DNA of 64,000 bases from Thalassia testudinum (GCA_037157565.1 JAZHRO010000056.1:29759501-29823500), one strand, 5' to 3'. Shown: positions 30,147-42,117, numbered from the stretch's first letter. Notes: generated from the sequence alone by a model not told the origin. Translations and numbers: made by a program.

Positions 30147-32171
30147 TGACGAGCGTGGAAATCACGTATTTTGAAATCGTTGGAAATCGTAGTATAGTCG
30201 CCAAAATCACTCGTCAAAGATATTTGTGATAACGAAACTCTCGTAGATCTTTATTCTTTTTAGAACTTGAGTCCCGGTCGTTCGTCTCTGGGAGGCGTGA
30301 AAACGAATCGAGATTTGGATCGGCTTTTATAACCTAAATCTAACCTAAGCTATTATTTTTGTCTTTTTGTGAATTTTTGATTTTTTTTACTTCGAAAAGC
30401 AAATTGAAACCTAGATCTAGATAAACTAGCAAAAACCTAAGTGACTATGTGCATCTAAATGAGGCCATGGTGGCTGTGCATGGTGTGAACAAACCAAAGT
30501 GTCATATAAGCAAGCAAACATGAGGACAATCAATCACAGAAACATTATTTATGCATAGAAATTTATCACACATCATCTACACTAGAAAGCATATAAATAG
30601 AAGAAAATCCCTCACGCCGGAAAGTTGCCACTAGGGCCATCGGCCTTGTGTGAGGCTGTAGGCTAGACCTTGGGTATGCAAACCTGTCTACACGCCTACC
30701 AAAAGAGATGGCCGACCACAAGAGGCTATGGGTGAGCCTTCATGGCCATCCAAAAAGAAGAAAAATATGGGGGCTAGTGCACCCAAGTGGAGAGAGGAGG
30801 GTGTTGCTCCCTTTCTCTACCAATGGCCGTCCTTGAAGCTTTGGAGAGAAGCTTCTCTAGCTAGCCGTCCATGGGGCCTTGGAGGAGGATGAGGAGGACG
30901 GCCTTCAGGTTTTGGAGGGTGGAAGCAAGTTTAGAGTGGAGAGTGTGGATGGGAGAGTGTATGGAGAGATGGTCCAATTTCGTAGCTCTCCTTTTACCCT
31001 TATGGAAGGCTCCATTTGGTTGCCACTTTTGGTGGCTCCAAAAATAGCAAATGCCACAATTTTTGGATCTAGGTTTGACACAAGTTTTTAGGGTTTCCAA
31101 GAGAGTGTGCATGGGTTTGGTGGGAGTAAAATGGGAAGGTGTGCGTGTGTGTGTTTTTCGTAGGGCTAGGTTGTGGGTTTTGGTAGGATTAGGTGCTAAA
31201 TAGGTTGGGTCAATCTAGATTAAGTGGGTGTGGACCTAATTAGGCTTAGGAAAGTCTAATTGGGTAGGAGTGAACCTAATTAGGTCTAGGTTAAGTCTAA
31301 TTAGATGTGTGCATGTGATTAGGCTAGGGTAACCCTAATAGGTATAAGTTAATTAGATCCTGTGTGGATCTAATTGGGCTCAGGTGCACCCAATCAACTG
31401 TAGATGCACCCACTAAGGTATGGGATGGTTCAATTGGGTTAGGGATAGGACAAGTAGGGATATGGATAGTGGACTAGGCTTAGGAGGTCTCTACTTAGGT
31501 TTCCTAGGGTGTCCAGTGGGGTTCCTAGGTCAAAATAGGCAAGCTAGGGCTTCCAACACCCAAAATCAGGAACCAGACAGCAGTATCAGACGTCCAGGAT
31601 AGTGGTCAGACGTCTTATACTACAAAATTGGACATCTGGACACTAAATTAGACGTCCAATTCTGTGTCAGTATGAGTTTTAGCTTCCTGGATTGTTATTC
31701 TGCAGAAATTAGACGTCCAGCCAGATGTCTGGACGTCTTAAAAGGTGCTGGAGAGTGGGTTTTGTATTTTCTAAGGTTGGTTTTGGTTCCTAAGTGTTTG
31801 GGAGAGGGATAGGAACATGGATAGTGCTATGCATGTTTGGGTTTTGAGGCTAAGGTGCCCTAATGGAGGTTGTTTTGGGTTTGGGAAGGCTATCCTAGGG
31901 TTTCTAAGGGTAGGGATAAGACTATCCTCCTCACTCCTCTTATCTGGATCAGTCTTCTTCCCCCTTTATTGGTTTATTCCACTATCTGCATCCTGGATCA
32001 CTTTATTATCTGTAAATAGCAATAAAAACCATTAACTAGCAGGATATCTCATCTTATTCTAAATAGACTGATGCAATGCATGATATGCAAGATATGAGTG
32101 CAATATCCACAATTTAAGATAGGTTCAGACATTATTTAGGTTGATTAGGACCTATGATTGCTGTGCAATCA
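30147..32171 (-). repeat. R7 3' LTR
   Basis: On the minus strand it starts TGATTGCACAGCAATCA (32171-32155) and ends ...CACGCTCGTCA (30147). It contains a cluster of GACGTC-type boxes (31567-31740) and many CTAATTAG/CAATTGG motifs (31195-31450). It is related to the R11 LTR. Confidence 0.9.
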
Positions 32172-34187
32172 TACCCCCATGCCTAAACCTTGCTAGTCCC
32201 TAGCAAATGCAAGACTAAATTATTTACAGCAAGGGTCCCTAAGGGATTGATTATTTTATCAAGTATATGCTTAGAGATTTTTCTCCTTTTTGTTTTCATC
32301 CTATGTTCTAGAAATCTAGACAAATGTGAAAGGTAGCTACGTAGCTTTTGCAACAGATTCGAGTAAAAGACCTGATTCACCCCTAAAGCCTGTACTTTGA
32401 CCCCTAGTAAAAATTCTAGCGGGATAGGCTAACTTCTTCCCTCGGGGTATTAAAGATATTCTATGAATTTCACCCGGCTTTAAGCTTAGGTAGAGGATCT
32501 TAAAGTGAAAAGATTGTATATTTGGTGGCTCACTCTCGACTGGTGCTACATAGAGATTAGTACTATAGAATCTGGATTCCCAAATTATTAAGTAACTCCA
32601 CTTAGAGCAAGACGAGAAAAGCTATGCTCTCTTTTGATTCCTTTGCATTCATTCTGTCTTTTTCTTTTTCTTTCTTTTTCTTAGAGCTCACAACCTCACC
32701 AGATTCACACATAGGATTTGTATTTGGTGGTCTCACTAGGCATTAACACTTTAATTGAGTTCTCATAACCCTAACACTAAGTTGGGATTCCTCAGCCAGT
32801 ATTCGGGCGGTCAGAAACACAAGAAAAATAGGTTAAGGCCATATTTGGTGGAGCTCAATTTTATTTGGTGGTATTGCCTCGATGAAATAAACACTAAATA
32901 TTCATTGTTTTCTTTTTTTTTTCTTCTTTTTCTAAATTTTTCTTTTTCAGTTTTTCTTTCTTTTCGTCATTCTTTTTCTTTTTCTTTTCTCATTTTTTTT
33001 TAATTTTTTTTTTTTTCAGCATAACACAACTGGCATATATCCATGAACTTTATTAAGGAGGCATTATTGGGGATTGGTGGTACTCAAGAGACATTGGGTG
33101 GCTTATTTGATGGAAGTGCCTACTCACGACACCGGGAGAGATGGATAGGACGGTGCATTTCTGACCTTGACATCAATACCCTCCTTCAGCTGAGGATTCC
33201 GTAAAAAATGGTCGTAACCATCCACCTTAGCCCTAGTTTTATGAAAACTCGCTCTTTGCGTATTTTCCTTATTCGGTGTCTCTCAATATTTCACACAAAA
33301 ATGTATACGTTGGAACTGAGAGCGAAAACTATGCCTAATCTTAGAGTATCATCACCTAATTATCTAGGATTCCAGATTCCTTGCACTAATCTTAGACCAC
33401 CAGTACACTCTACTCTCATCTCACAATATTTGGTGGATTTTTGGAGGAAAATCTGCCTAACTCCCAAAACATTGTCCAAGGGTTCAGGAAAAGAAGCACC
33501 GCTTCTTCTCGACAAACTGAAGACATTTATCAGTCTTCACCGTGAATCCATTGCAAATTCTACGTGTGTGTGAAAAGTTGTATTGGATTCTAGATTACAG
33601 GAATCAACTAAAGGATAAAATCCCTAATGCATTCTCTTAATAAAATAATCTTATTCATGAATGCAATATCTATATATGCTATAAACATGTAACCTCATAT
33701 AATTTGTACTTCGTGAATTTCCCGTATCGGGTTACAATCAGCTTGACCCTAAATTTAGAACAAAAGGTGGGCGGGTGAGTCAGAAGTGGCTATTGCGAAC
33801 GATTTCTAGCTCCAATGAGAGCATTGGAGGTGGTGTCGATTGTTCTTTTATTTAAGGTCCTAAAGTACATTTTACATGCAGCTCCGAGGTTTTCCTAAGT
33901 GTTGGCATAAAATTTTTTCAGTTTTTCTGTATCTACCCCCCCATGCCTAAGTTCTTGCATGTCCTCAAGCATGAATGTAAAAGAAAATAAATGCTGCAAG
34001 GAGAGAATGGGTAGAAATCACTTGTAATTGATCCTGAAATTATATTCAGCACCGGCCAACCTGTTAATATGCAATATAAAGGGAAATATGCTAAAGCAAA
34101 AATATGCTATGTATAAAAATGATGGTGGAATGTGGGGGGAATGGTATCTATATGTGCTGAGTTTAACGCCTTCAGCTGGGCGAAAGC
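32172..34187 (-). other. R7 3' UTR, hairpin, polypurine tracts
   Basis: TACCCCCATGCC (32172-32183) is the polypurine tract in complement. The hairpin TTGCTA-GTCCC-TAGCAA follows (32190-32206). A second internal tract, TACCCCCCCATGCC (33934-33947), lies beside CATGTCCTCAAG, near the end of the coding region. Thymine-rich runs at about 32900-33015 are low-complexity. The post-ORF motif is near 34160-34195. No coding sequence. Confidence 0.65.
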
Positions 34188-36671
34188 TCAAAAAGGATAT
34201 ACCAATACAGTATTGAGAATGGTGAGTAAAATGATAAGAATTTTAGTCTCATTCGCCAACAGCGGATCGCAAATGAGAACTAGCTGTCCATGAATTCCAA
34301 GTCCAAATAATCGAGAAAATATGTAGATGGGGCTTGGGATTATCTGCAGCCAGATGCTACAGAAGAAAGACAGATAAATACAGGTGCCTGGAAGGAATGA
34401 AGGTGAAGGCATCCCGAAGAGGTGATGGAGAATGTGGGTGGTAGGGGTATGGGTGGAGTTGTGTGGGGTGAAATCATATGGGTCCTGATAATGGTTATGA
34501 ATGGAAGGCATGACCCATGTAGTGTGGTCAGATCTGGAAATCAAGGTCCAGTGATCAGTCTCTGTCTCTACCAAAGATGTTTGGGTCTCATCTTCTTCTT
34601 TTATCTCTTCCAAATTGTCCAATGCCAATTCCCAATTATCACATGATTTCCCAAAATTCCTAGCTTCCTCTGATAACTCATCATATGTTATTCCCAATAA
34701 TCTTTCAATTTCTTGAATATCTATTTCATAAGGGGATATTTCCTTCTTCTCACTTGGATGAAGTTGGGCATTAGATTTAGTAGTGAGTCCCTCCGTGAAA
34801 GTGGAATGGGCTGAATCATTGATTGAGGAGTTGTTACAGCCTTTTTGATTTTGTTGCTCCGTGTATGAGATCATTTGAATTAATTCATCAATGTCTCCAT
34901 GGGTATTCTCAAATACAACAAAATTATATTCAGGTCCCTTAATGTTTGGTTCCTCAAAATGAAATGATTGGTACTTAGGCCCTATATCAAGATCAAGATT
35001 CTCAAATAAATCTCCATTCTCAGCTTCCATAGGGTTATCAATATCATCCACCTCGGGTGTTTGATCAACAAAATCCTGCATGACCACCACCGAATCGCGA
35101 ATCGGTTGTGACACACCTGACCCAGATTCAAACATTTCTGGTTTTTGTTGCTCATCTCGGATTCTATGAAGCTCTTTCCTTATATCATCATATTCTCTTG
35201 CACTAGCTTCTTTTATTTCATGAATTATTTTGATCAATTGAGTAATCTGGGATTCAATGCAAGGGGCAGGGGTTTGAATTGGGCTAGGTCGATCAAGATA
35301 GTCAACCATACTATCAATGATTTGATCTAGTAGGGAGGGTGACTTATGTGATCTAGTGGATTGTTGATTCGGGTCGTGTGGTTGTACCCAGGTGTCAATT
35401 GCCATAGTTTCTTCCGAATTACCCTCAGACTCACTTTCCATGTCATCCAGAAAGTACCCTGACTTTGTTTTCTTAGTGGCTGCATACATATCAAAGTGAA
35501 TCTTCTCATTGCCACTACTCACCTCCATACATCCTGAGTAACAGTCAATCCGTGCATTGGCCGTAGCCAAGAAAGGTCGACCCAGAATAATGGGTGAATT
35601 ACTTAGCTTCTCCGATATATTCATGTCCAAGACAATAAAATTGACTGGAAAGCTAAGACCTTGCACTTTAATAATCACATCCTGAACTACCCCCTTCGGT
35701 AGTTTGATGGAGCCATCTGCCATTCTAATGGTGACAGGTGTGTGGTGCAGATCTCCAAGTTTGGTGCGGTGAAAAAGGGCGGTAGGAATCAAGCTAATGG
35801 AAGACCCTAGATCCACAAGGGCTTTGTTGAAGGTGAATCCCTTTATGGCACAAGATATGAAGGGTTTTCCAGGGTCAGTCATTTTGGGTGGTATAGTGCC
35901 AGAAACAATTGCACTTATGTTAGCTGTTAAAACCACCTCTTTAGGTGTGCAAGTCATTTTTTTCTTTTGTGACTCTTTCTTTAAGGCCTCAGGAAAGGGT
36001 AAATAGGTCAAATCAACTTTAGAGGCCTTTTTCTTCTTTTTGTCCCTTGAGTCTGAGTCAGAGTTGGATGTGGGTTTGGTCTTATGATTTTTGGTTGAGC
36101 CCAAATCAGGTCGTTTGGGTGGGCTCTTAGCTTTTCTCTTCCTTTCAGAGGCCATAGATTTGACCCTCGCACAAGGGCATGTTTGATAGATTGGAGGAGG
36201 GGTCGGAAGAATAGGTGGAGAATAGGAGTGAAAAGGCATTTGCATTCGGGGATAAAGTGATTCTTGAAGTCTCTTGATTTGATCCCCTTGAGATTTCACA
36301 TGATTTTCCGATTTAGTCAGCCTTTCTTCATTTTTCTTGTCAAAGTCCAACAAAATGTTCATGATATCTTCAAGGGTGGTTGCGGGTTGGGCTGGACTAG
36401 ATGGTTGCCCTAAAGTGGATTGAGTGGAGTATTGGGCTGGCCTAGATTGATGTTCAGTCTGAGTCGATCTATGTGGTGGCCATGAAAGATTAGGATCGTT
36501 TCTCCACTCAGGGTTATACGAATTTGGATATGAATCAATAGGTGTATCGCCCTGAGTGGGGCTGACTACAGAGGGAGTTGATTGAGAACCTGTTATGTGG
36601 TCTTGTACTTGTGATCCATTATTCCAATTCATTAGAGATAGTGCATTCCTTAATTGATCTACCCAAATCAT
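34188..36671 (-). CDS. R7 protease-containing polyprotein with acidic and hydrophobic C-terminus (827 codons)
   Basis: Longest open frame in the window. Residues 1-150 are Ser/Pro/Gln/Asn-rich with the Gag signature YNPEWRNDPNLSW (52-64) and a helical stretch (about 100-140). Basic patches KRKAKSPPKRP and RDKKKKKASK lie at about 178-218. An aspartic protease is at about 245-395: active site VDLGSSISLIP (Asp 287), FPVNFIVLDMN, IILGRPFLA. After it come acidic sequence, a coiled-coil-like segment (475-510), more acidic sequence, and hydrophobic stretches at 757-785 and 809-827 around LFGLGIHGQLVLICDPLL. There is no capsid block and no RT or integrase. The shown ATG is probably internal, since coding-like sequence lies upstream with stops. 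The acidic/hydrophobic tail recalls an envelope-like region, but that is only a guess. Confidence 0.8.
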   Translation of the reverse strand: MIWVDQLRNALSLMNWNNGSQVQDHITGSQSTPSVVSPTQGDTPIDSYPNSYNPEWRNDPNLSWPPHRSTQTEHQSRPAQYSTQSTLGQPSSPAQPATTLEDIMNILLDFDKKNEERLTKSENHVKSQGDQIKRLQESLYPRMQMPFHSYSPPILPTPPPIYQTCPCARVKSMASERKRKAKSPPKRPDLGSTKNHKTKPTSNSDSDSRDKKKKKASKVDLTYLPFPEALKKESQKKKMTCTPKEVVLTANISAIVSGTIPPKMTDPGKPFISCAIKGFTFNKALVDLGSSISLIPTALFHRTKLGDLHHTPVTIRMADGSIKLPKGVVQDVIIKVQGLSFPVNFIVLDMNISEKLSNSPIILGRPFLATANARIDCYSGCMEVSSGNEKIHFDMYAATKKTKSGYFLDDMESESEGNSEETMAIDTWVQPHDPNQQSTRSHKSPSLLDQIIDSMVDYLDRPSPIQTPAPCIESQITQLIKIIHEIKEASAREYDDIRKELHRIRDEQQKPEMFESGSGVSQPIRDSVVVMQDFVDQTPEVDDIDNPMEAENGDLFENLDLDIGPKYQSFHFEEPNIKGPEYNFVVFENTHGDIDELIQMISYTEQQNQKGCNNSSINDSAHSTFTEGLTTKSNAQLHPSEKKEISPYEIDIQEIERLLGITYDELSEEARNFGKSCDNWELALDNLEEIKEEDETQTSLVETETDHWTLISRSDHTTWVMPSIHNHYQDPYDFTPHNSTHTPTTHILHHLFGMPSPSFLPGTCIYLSFFCSIWLQIIPSPIYIFSRLFGLGIHGQLVLICDPLLANETKILIILLTILNTVLVYPF

Positions 36672-37107
36672 GGATTAGGTCCAAAGGTGCCTTTTGAGTT
36701 GGTTGAGTCCAGGATGCCTCCCCATGGTAGCAAGAATCAGTAGAATAGCTAGTGACTCCAAAATATGGGTCACTAGACCCACTAGGCTGGTTGTTCCAAG
36801 TCTCTTATCCCTGGGAGGAGTGATAAGATTGAGATTGTGCCTGAGATCATCTAATTTTCTCCAGAAGCTTGGCACCTTGATCTGTATAGTCCTTGTTATA
36901 TTCCCGGAATTCAGCAACTATGGCTTTCAATTGGTTCTGATCTAGATAAGGGTTAGATCCATGAGATTCAGGTTATAAATAAGCTGGGGGATAAGGATAA
37001 TCATATCTCAGCTGGTTAGGATGAGTCTCCCAACCAAGAGGAGTCAAAATCATGGTTGGGTTGGGAGATGGAGGACCCCGAGGGTCAAAAGAATGATATG
37101 GGTTCAT
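36672..37107 (-). pseudogene. R7 polyprotein N-terminal part, broken
   Basis: From an ATG at 37107-37105 the minus strand reads MNPYHSFDPRGPPSPNPTMI and, past a stop, NQLKAIVAEFREYNKDY. After two more stops it reads SSDPYFGVTSYSTDSC and LDLIHDLGRSIKECTISNEL. It then joins the long frame through a shift near 36620-36660. The Tyr/Ser/Asn-rich composition resembles the N-terminus of the R9 protein. No capsid domain is seen, so this element type seems to lack a normal Gag. Confidence 0.55.
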
Positions 37108-38146
37108 GGATATTTGAGAGAAGATGCGAATAAAGATAAGAGATAGTCTTCCTTAGGAAGACACAACCAGCTACAAGGGGCTGGTGGAATTAAGGCAAAG
37201 GCCTAGGAAGAAAGATGAAATCACACCCAAATCAGGCTCAAAAAGGTTTGTTTTGAGTCTCTCAATTTAAACCCTAATGTGAATTACCTAGGGTTTGTGC
37301 TTCTTCTAAAATCTGCAGTCAGACCTTAGTCTGAATTGAAATCACTGCCCAAATCAATAACTGAAGAAAAATAATATGAAATTTGGTAGAGATCTTACTT
37401 CTCCAATGAATTTTTCAGGGAATATTTTTTTAATATTTTTACTATTTCGTGCAATTTTTCACAAATTTTTATGTTCCAGGGGGTCAAACAGACCAGATGG
37501 ACCCCCTGCGAGAAGTGCAGTTTGAAACAGTACAAAAAAAAATCTAAAAATTCTTTAAAATTCACAGAAAAAACTAGGTTTCAGTGGATTTCCAACCCCA
37601 CAAATTTCAAAGATATCTGATTTATGTAAAGGATAGAATTAACGGTTAAATTTATAAAAAATCAGAGCGCAGACTGTTATGACCCCCTTCCACTCTGCGA
37701 ATTTTTAAAATTTTTATAGTGATAATTTTTCCAAATAAAAGGTGGTTCTGGAAAGCTAGTTTGAAAACCTAATACCAGACTGAATCCCAGGATTTTTGGG
37801 CTCCAAATTTCACAGAAATAAATTTTTCAAAATCGTCAATATTTGCTAGTCGAATTTTCAAATCTAATTTTGGTGTGTTTAAATAGTTTCCAAGTTAAAA
37901 CACACACTAAAGAAAATGATTTTTTTTTTTAATTCAGATATGAAATTTTGAATTTGAATTTATATATAGATATATATATTTTTTTTCTTTTTTTTTTTCT
38001 AACCTAAGGAAGCAATAAACTAGAGGACGAAGAAGATACCTATGGTCTTTACCACGGGTCGATGTGTGCGCAGATCCTCATCTTGACACCCTACAATCAA
38101 AACAAACAGAAGTTAAGCAAATCCAAATCTAAACTCATGTGTTACC
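37108..38146 (-). other. R7 5' leader with strong hairpin
   Basis: AT-rich non-coding leader. It contains the hairpin CAGGGGGTC...GACCCCCTG (37477-37508) and a related G-rich stretch near 37680. A pyrimidine stretch ending ATTGTAG lies 40-60 nt from the primer site and looks like a 3' splice site. No open frame of note. Confidence 0.6.
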
Positions 38147-38164
38147 TCCCCGGCAACGGCGCCA
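38147..38164 (-). other. R7 primer-binding site (exact tRNA-Asp)
   Basis: The plus strand TCCCCGGCAACGGCGCCA equals the 3' end of plant tRNA-Asp with CCA at all 18 positions. Confidence 0.92.
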
Positions 38165-38166
38165 TT

Positions 38167-40189
38167 TGACGGTCGTGGAAATCACGTATTTTGAAATCGT
38201 TGGAAATCGTAGTATAGTCACAAAAACCACTCGTCAAAGATATTTGTGAAAATGAAACTCTTGTAGATCTTTATTCTTTTTAGAACTTGAGTCCCGGTCG
38301 TTCGTCTCTGGGAGGCGTGAAAACGAATCGAGATTTGGATCGGCTTTTATAACCTAAATCTAACCTAAGCTACTATTTTTGTCTTTTTGTGTTTTTGATT
38401 TTTTTTATTTCGAAAAGCGAATTGAAACCTAGATCTAGATAAACTAGCAAAAACCTAAGTGACTATGTGCATCTAAATGAGGCCATGGTGGCCGTGCATG
38501 GTGTGAACAAACCAAAGTATCATATAAGCAAGCAAACATGAGGACAATCAATCACAGAAACATTATTTATGCATAGAAATTTATCACACATCATCTACAC
38601 TAGAAAGCATATAAATAGAAGAAAATCCCTCACGCCGGAAAGTCGCCACTAGGGCCATCGGCCTTGTGTGAGGCTGGAGGCTAGACCTTGGGTATGCAAA
38701 CCCGTCTGCACACCTGCCAAAAGAGATGGCCGGCCACAAGAGGCTATGGGTGAGCCTTCATGGCCGTCCAAAAAGAAGAAAAAGATGGGGGCTAGTGCAC
38801 CCAAGTGGAGAGAGGAGGGTGTTGCTCCCTTTCTCTACCAATGGCCGTCCTTGAAGCTTTGGAGAGAAGCTTCTCTAGCTAGCCGTCCATGGAGCCTTGG
38901 AGGAGGATGAGGAGGACGGCCTTCAGGTTTTGGAGGGTGGAAGCAAGTTTAGAGTGGAGAGTATGGATGGGAGAGTGTATGGAGAGATGGTCCAATTTCG
39001 TAGCTCTCCCTTTACCCTTATGGAAGGCTCCATTTGGTTGCCACTTTTGGTGGCTCCAAAAATAGCAAATGCCACAATTTTTGGATCTAGGTTTGACACA
39101 AGTTTTTAGGGTTTCTAAGAGAGTGTGCATGGGTTTGGTGGGAGTAAAATGGGAAGGTGTCCGTGTGTGTGTTTTTCGTAGGGCTAGGTTGTGGGTTTTG
39201 GTAGGATTAGGTGCTAAATAGGTTGGGTCAATCTAGATTAAGTGGGTGTGGACCTAATTAGGCTTAGGAAAGTCTAATTGGGTAGGAGTGAACCTAATTA
39301 GGTCTAGGTTAAGTCTAATTAGATGTGTGCATGTGATTAGGCTAGGGTAACCCTAATAGGTATAAGTTAATTAGATCCTGTGTGGATCTAATTGGGCTCG
39401 GGTGCACCCAATCAACTGTAGATGCACCCACTAAGGTATGGGATGGTTCAATTGGGTTAGGGATAGGACAAGTAGGGATATGGATAGTGGACTAGGCTTA
39501 GGAGGTCTCTACTTAGGTTTCCTAGGGTGTCCGGTGGGGTTCCTAGGTCAAAATAGGCAAGCTAGGGCTTCCAACACCCAAAATCAGGAACCAGACAGCA
39601 GTATCAGACGTCCAGGATAGTGGTCAGACGTCTTATACTACAAAATTGGACGTCTGGACACTAAATTAGACGTCCAATTCTGTGTCAGTATGAGTTTTAG
39701 CTTCCTGGATTGTTATTCTACAGAAATCAGACGTCCAGCCAGATGTCTGGACGTCTTAAAAGGTGCTGGAGAGTGGGTTTTGTGTTTTCTAAGGTTGGTT
39801 TTGGTTCCTAAGTGTTTGGGAGAGGGATAGGAACATGGATAGTGCTATGCATGTTTGGGTTTTGAGGCTAAGGTGCCCTAATGGAGGTTGTTTTGGGTTT
39901 GGGAAGGCTGTCCTAGGGTTTCTAAGGGTAGGGATAAGACTATCCTCCTCACTCCTCTTATCTGGATCAGTCTTCTTCTTCCTTTATTGGTTTATTCCAC
40001 TATCTGCATCCTGGATCACTTTATTATCTGTAAATAGCAATAAAAACCATTAACTAGCAGGATATCTCATCTTAATCTAAATAGACTGATGCAATGCATG
40101 ATATGCAAGATATGAGTGCAATATCCACAATTTAAGATAGGTTCAGACATTATTTAGGTTGATTAGGACCTATGATTGCTGTGCAATCA
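38167..40189 (-). repeat. R7 5' LTR
   Basis: Starts (minus) TGATTGCACAGCAATCA at 40189 and ends ...CACGACCGTCA at 38167, two bases before the primer site. It aligns end to end with 30147-32171, including the GACGTC cluster (39605-39760) and the CTAATTAG motifs. Confidence 0.92.
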
Positions 40190-40194
40190 GTACT

Positions 40195-40323
40195 CTCGAT
40201 AATTTTTGTTTTTGATTCCTGAGTATCAAAAAGAAATGTTTCCTCAATGGAACTTGATTTTGAATCGATCATCTCAGGATTAGGGGCCTTAGAGTCAGAG
40301 TCAGAGAATGGATCATGTATGCT
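40195..40323 (-). pseudogene. R6 acidic ORF, middle piece
   Basis: Reads HDPFSDSDSKAPNPEM and SIEETFLFDTQESKTKIIES on the minus strand. It connects in frame across R7 to YNPKFESF at 30143. This proves that R7 split one coding frame. On the other side it is cut by R8. Confidence 0.6.
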
Positions 40324-42117
40324 TGATTAGCCCATATTCTTGGGCTATTTAAGTATCTAAATGTCTAGACATTAACTTAATTTGAACATTTAGATAGCAT
40401 ACATTAGGATGTAAATAAATTAATTCATATTTTTAACGTAATTGCGTAATTTATTCATTACATGCATTTAGAATTAACTTAGAATTGCATGCATTTGATT
40501 AGTTAATCAAGTAGGTGAATTACTTGCATTGTTTTAATTTAACATAGAAGTTAAGGGCTTATGCATAAATAATCATAATATTTTACTCTTTTATTCTTTT
40601 TCTCCTTTGCAAAGGTAACTTTTCCGGCTTCGGCTCTGCCTCCTCCTCCTGTGCATCACATTTATGCTACGACATTTTGAATTTGAAATCATGGCCGTGG
40701 CTACAAAAGGAGGAGGGAGAGCTGCCATGCTCCGGAGGCCACCACCCATTCAACCACCGTGGGCCTCCACAGCCAAACTCCATCATACCATTGGCCGATC
40801 GGGTGACAGACCACCGCGCCAAGAGGATGGGGTTGGTCACCACCGTGTACGAGCTCCTTGAAGCTCGCCTACCGTGAGTGCATCTACTGATGCACGACTG
40901 CCACCGCTTCATCAGACACCATCACGCGCGCCCTTACTTCATTTCCAGCCATCAGAGCCTGCCCACCACACGCCAGCTGCTCACCGCGCCCTCGCCTTCA
41001 CCACTCCCATGCCTCCTCATCTCCAACAGAACCTCTAGTAGCGCCTGCAACTCACCGCGCGCTCTCACTTCACCCCCAGCACACGCGTCAGCAGCACCTG
41101 TCCCCGCTCCATCAAACCCACCACGCGCCTCCAGCCCAGCCTGCAGAACCCGCACCTCAACTTCTCCAGAACCTCCAGTGCCACTGCACTTCCGCACCTC
41201 TGCTCACCCACAGCGTGCGCTCCATGTGCCAGCAGCCCATGCTCCAACACCCATGCCCGCACCCCCTGGCAGGCCTGTAGAGTCGCACCTCCACACACCC
41301 ACCTCCAGCGCCTCCTTGCAGCACCTGCAGTTGGTGCCACCACCACGCTCGTGCATGCCTGTGCGCTCTGCAGAGCGCCCGCACGCCCACGCCTCTATGC
41401 CTCCATGCACCTGCAGCACCCCCAGCACCTGCGCGTGCTGCTCTCCTTGCACCTGCAGCACACGCGACAGCAGCAGGCTTCTCCATCGCCACCACTCCTC
41501 TCCTCCAGCAAGTCGGCTCTGGCCATCTCACGATGCACCGCTTCCACCACCGCGAAGGCCTCGCTTCAGCCAACCTCTTGTAGGACTAACTTCTCGATTG
41601 AACCTCTCTCTCATGCGTAAGGAGGATAGAGGTAAAATCCTCTATTTTTATGTTAATTAATATTTACATTTGAATGCCATTGCCACCAAAATCAATTTTA
41701 ATTTATGATTATTTTATTATGGTGAAATTGTGACTGCATACTCATGCTTTCTGATAATTGTGTGGTTATTGTTATTCACATGTTTTAACATTGGTTTTGG
41801 GATTAAAATGTGCACAAATTTTCTCTAATACTTGTCAATTGGAAATTACATAAAATCATCACATATTTATTGAATATTTTAGTGAGAAAAAATTGCACAT
41901 CTACCCTTATATTTTTTAGTTATTGTGCATCTTCTTTCCATCGCATGTCATGTCAGATTTGATTATGGATTTCGTACTTGATTGAAAGAATATGCAATAA
42001 TCGAGATTTTATTGCATCATTGCCTCCTTGTGGACATGACCTGCTCCTAATTGAGTGGTTATATGAATTGTTGGTTAGTCGATTTTTCCACCACATAAGA
42101 CTACAAACGACGTGTCA
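40324..42117 (+). mobile_element. R8: LTR-like insertion in R6 ORF, class and edges unresolved
   Basis: About 1.8 kb separates two pieces of the R6 frame. It starts TGATTAGCCCATATTC, with the inverted repeat TAGCCCA/TGGGCTA near its start, as in the other LTRs here. It ends in sequence resembling LTR ends (GACTACAAACGACGTGTCA). The middle (40690-41600) is GC-rich and CpG-poor to moderate, and gives spurious Ala/Pro/Ser-rich frames. I found no clean target duplication; the edges may be off by about 30 bases. A solo LTR is the best guess. Confidence 0.4.

Larger units (their letters stand above)
30147..40189 (-). mobile_element. R7: young non-autonomous element with complete structure
   Basis: The element is 10,043 bp with 2,025- and 2,023-bp LTRs about 98% alike by eye, a perfect target duplication GTACT (30142-30146 and 40190-40194), an exact tRNA-Asp primer site and a polypurine tract. 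The interior (about 6 kb) codes for an 827-codon open frame with a protease domain but no RT, RNase H or integrase. It must have used enzymes from another element. It is the most recent insertion that can be dated here, and it interrupts the R6 coding frame. Confidence 0.92.

Noticed and set aside
34165..34195. Possible tRNA or hairpin gene near the end of the R7 coding region
   Set aside because: It is the conserved post-ORF motif of this lineage, without tRNA A and B boxes.
40878..41660. 260-codon Pro/Ser/Ala/His-rich frame and its antisense Gly/Ala/Arg frames
   Set aside because: GC-rich non-coding sequence of the LTR-like insertion R8; no domain, and both strands are open by composition.
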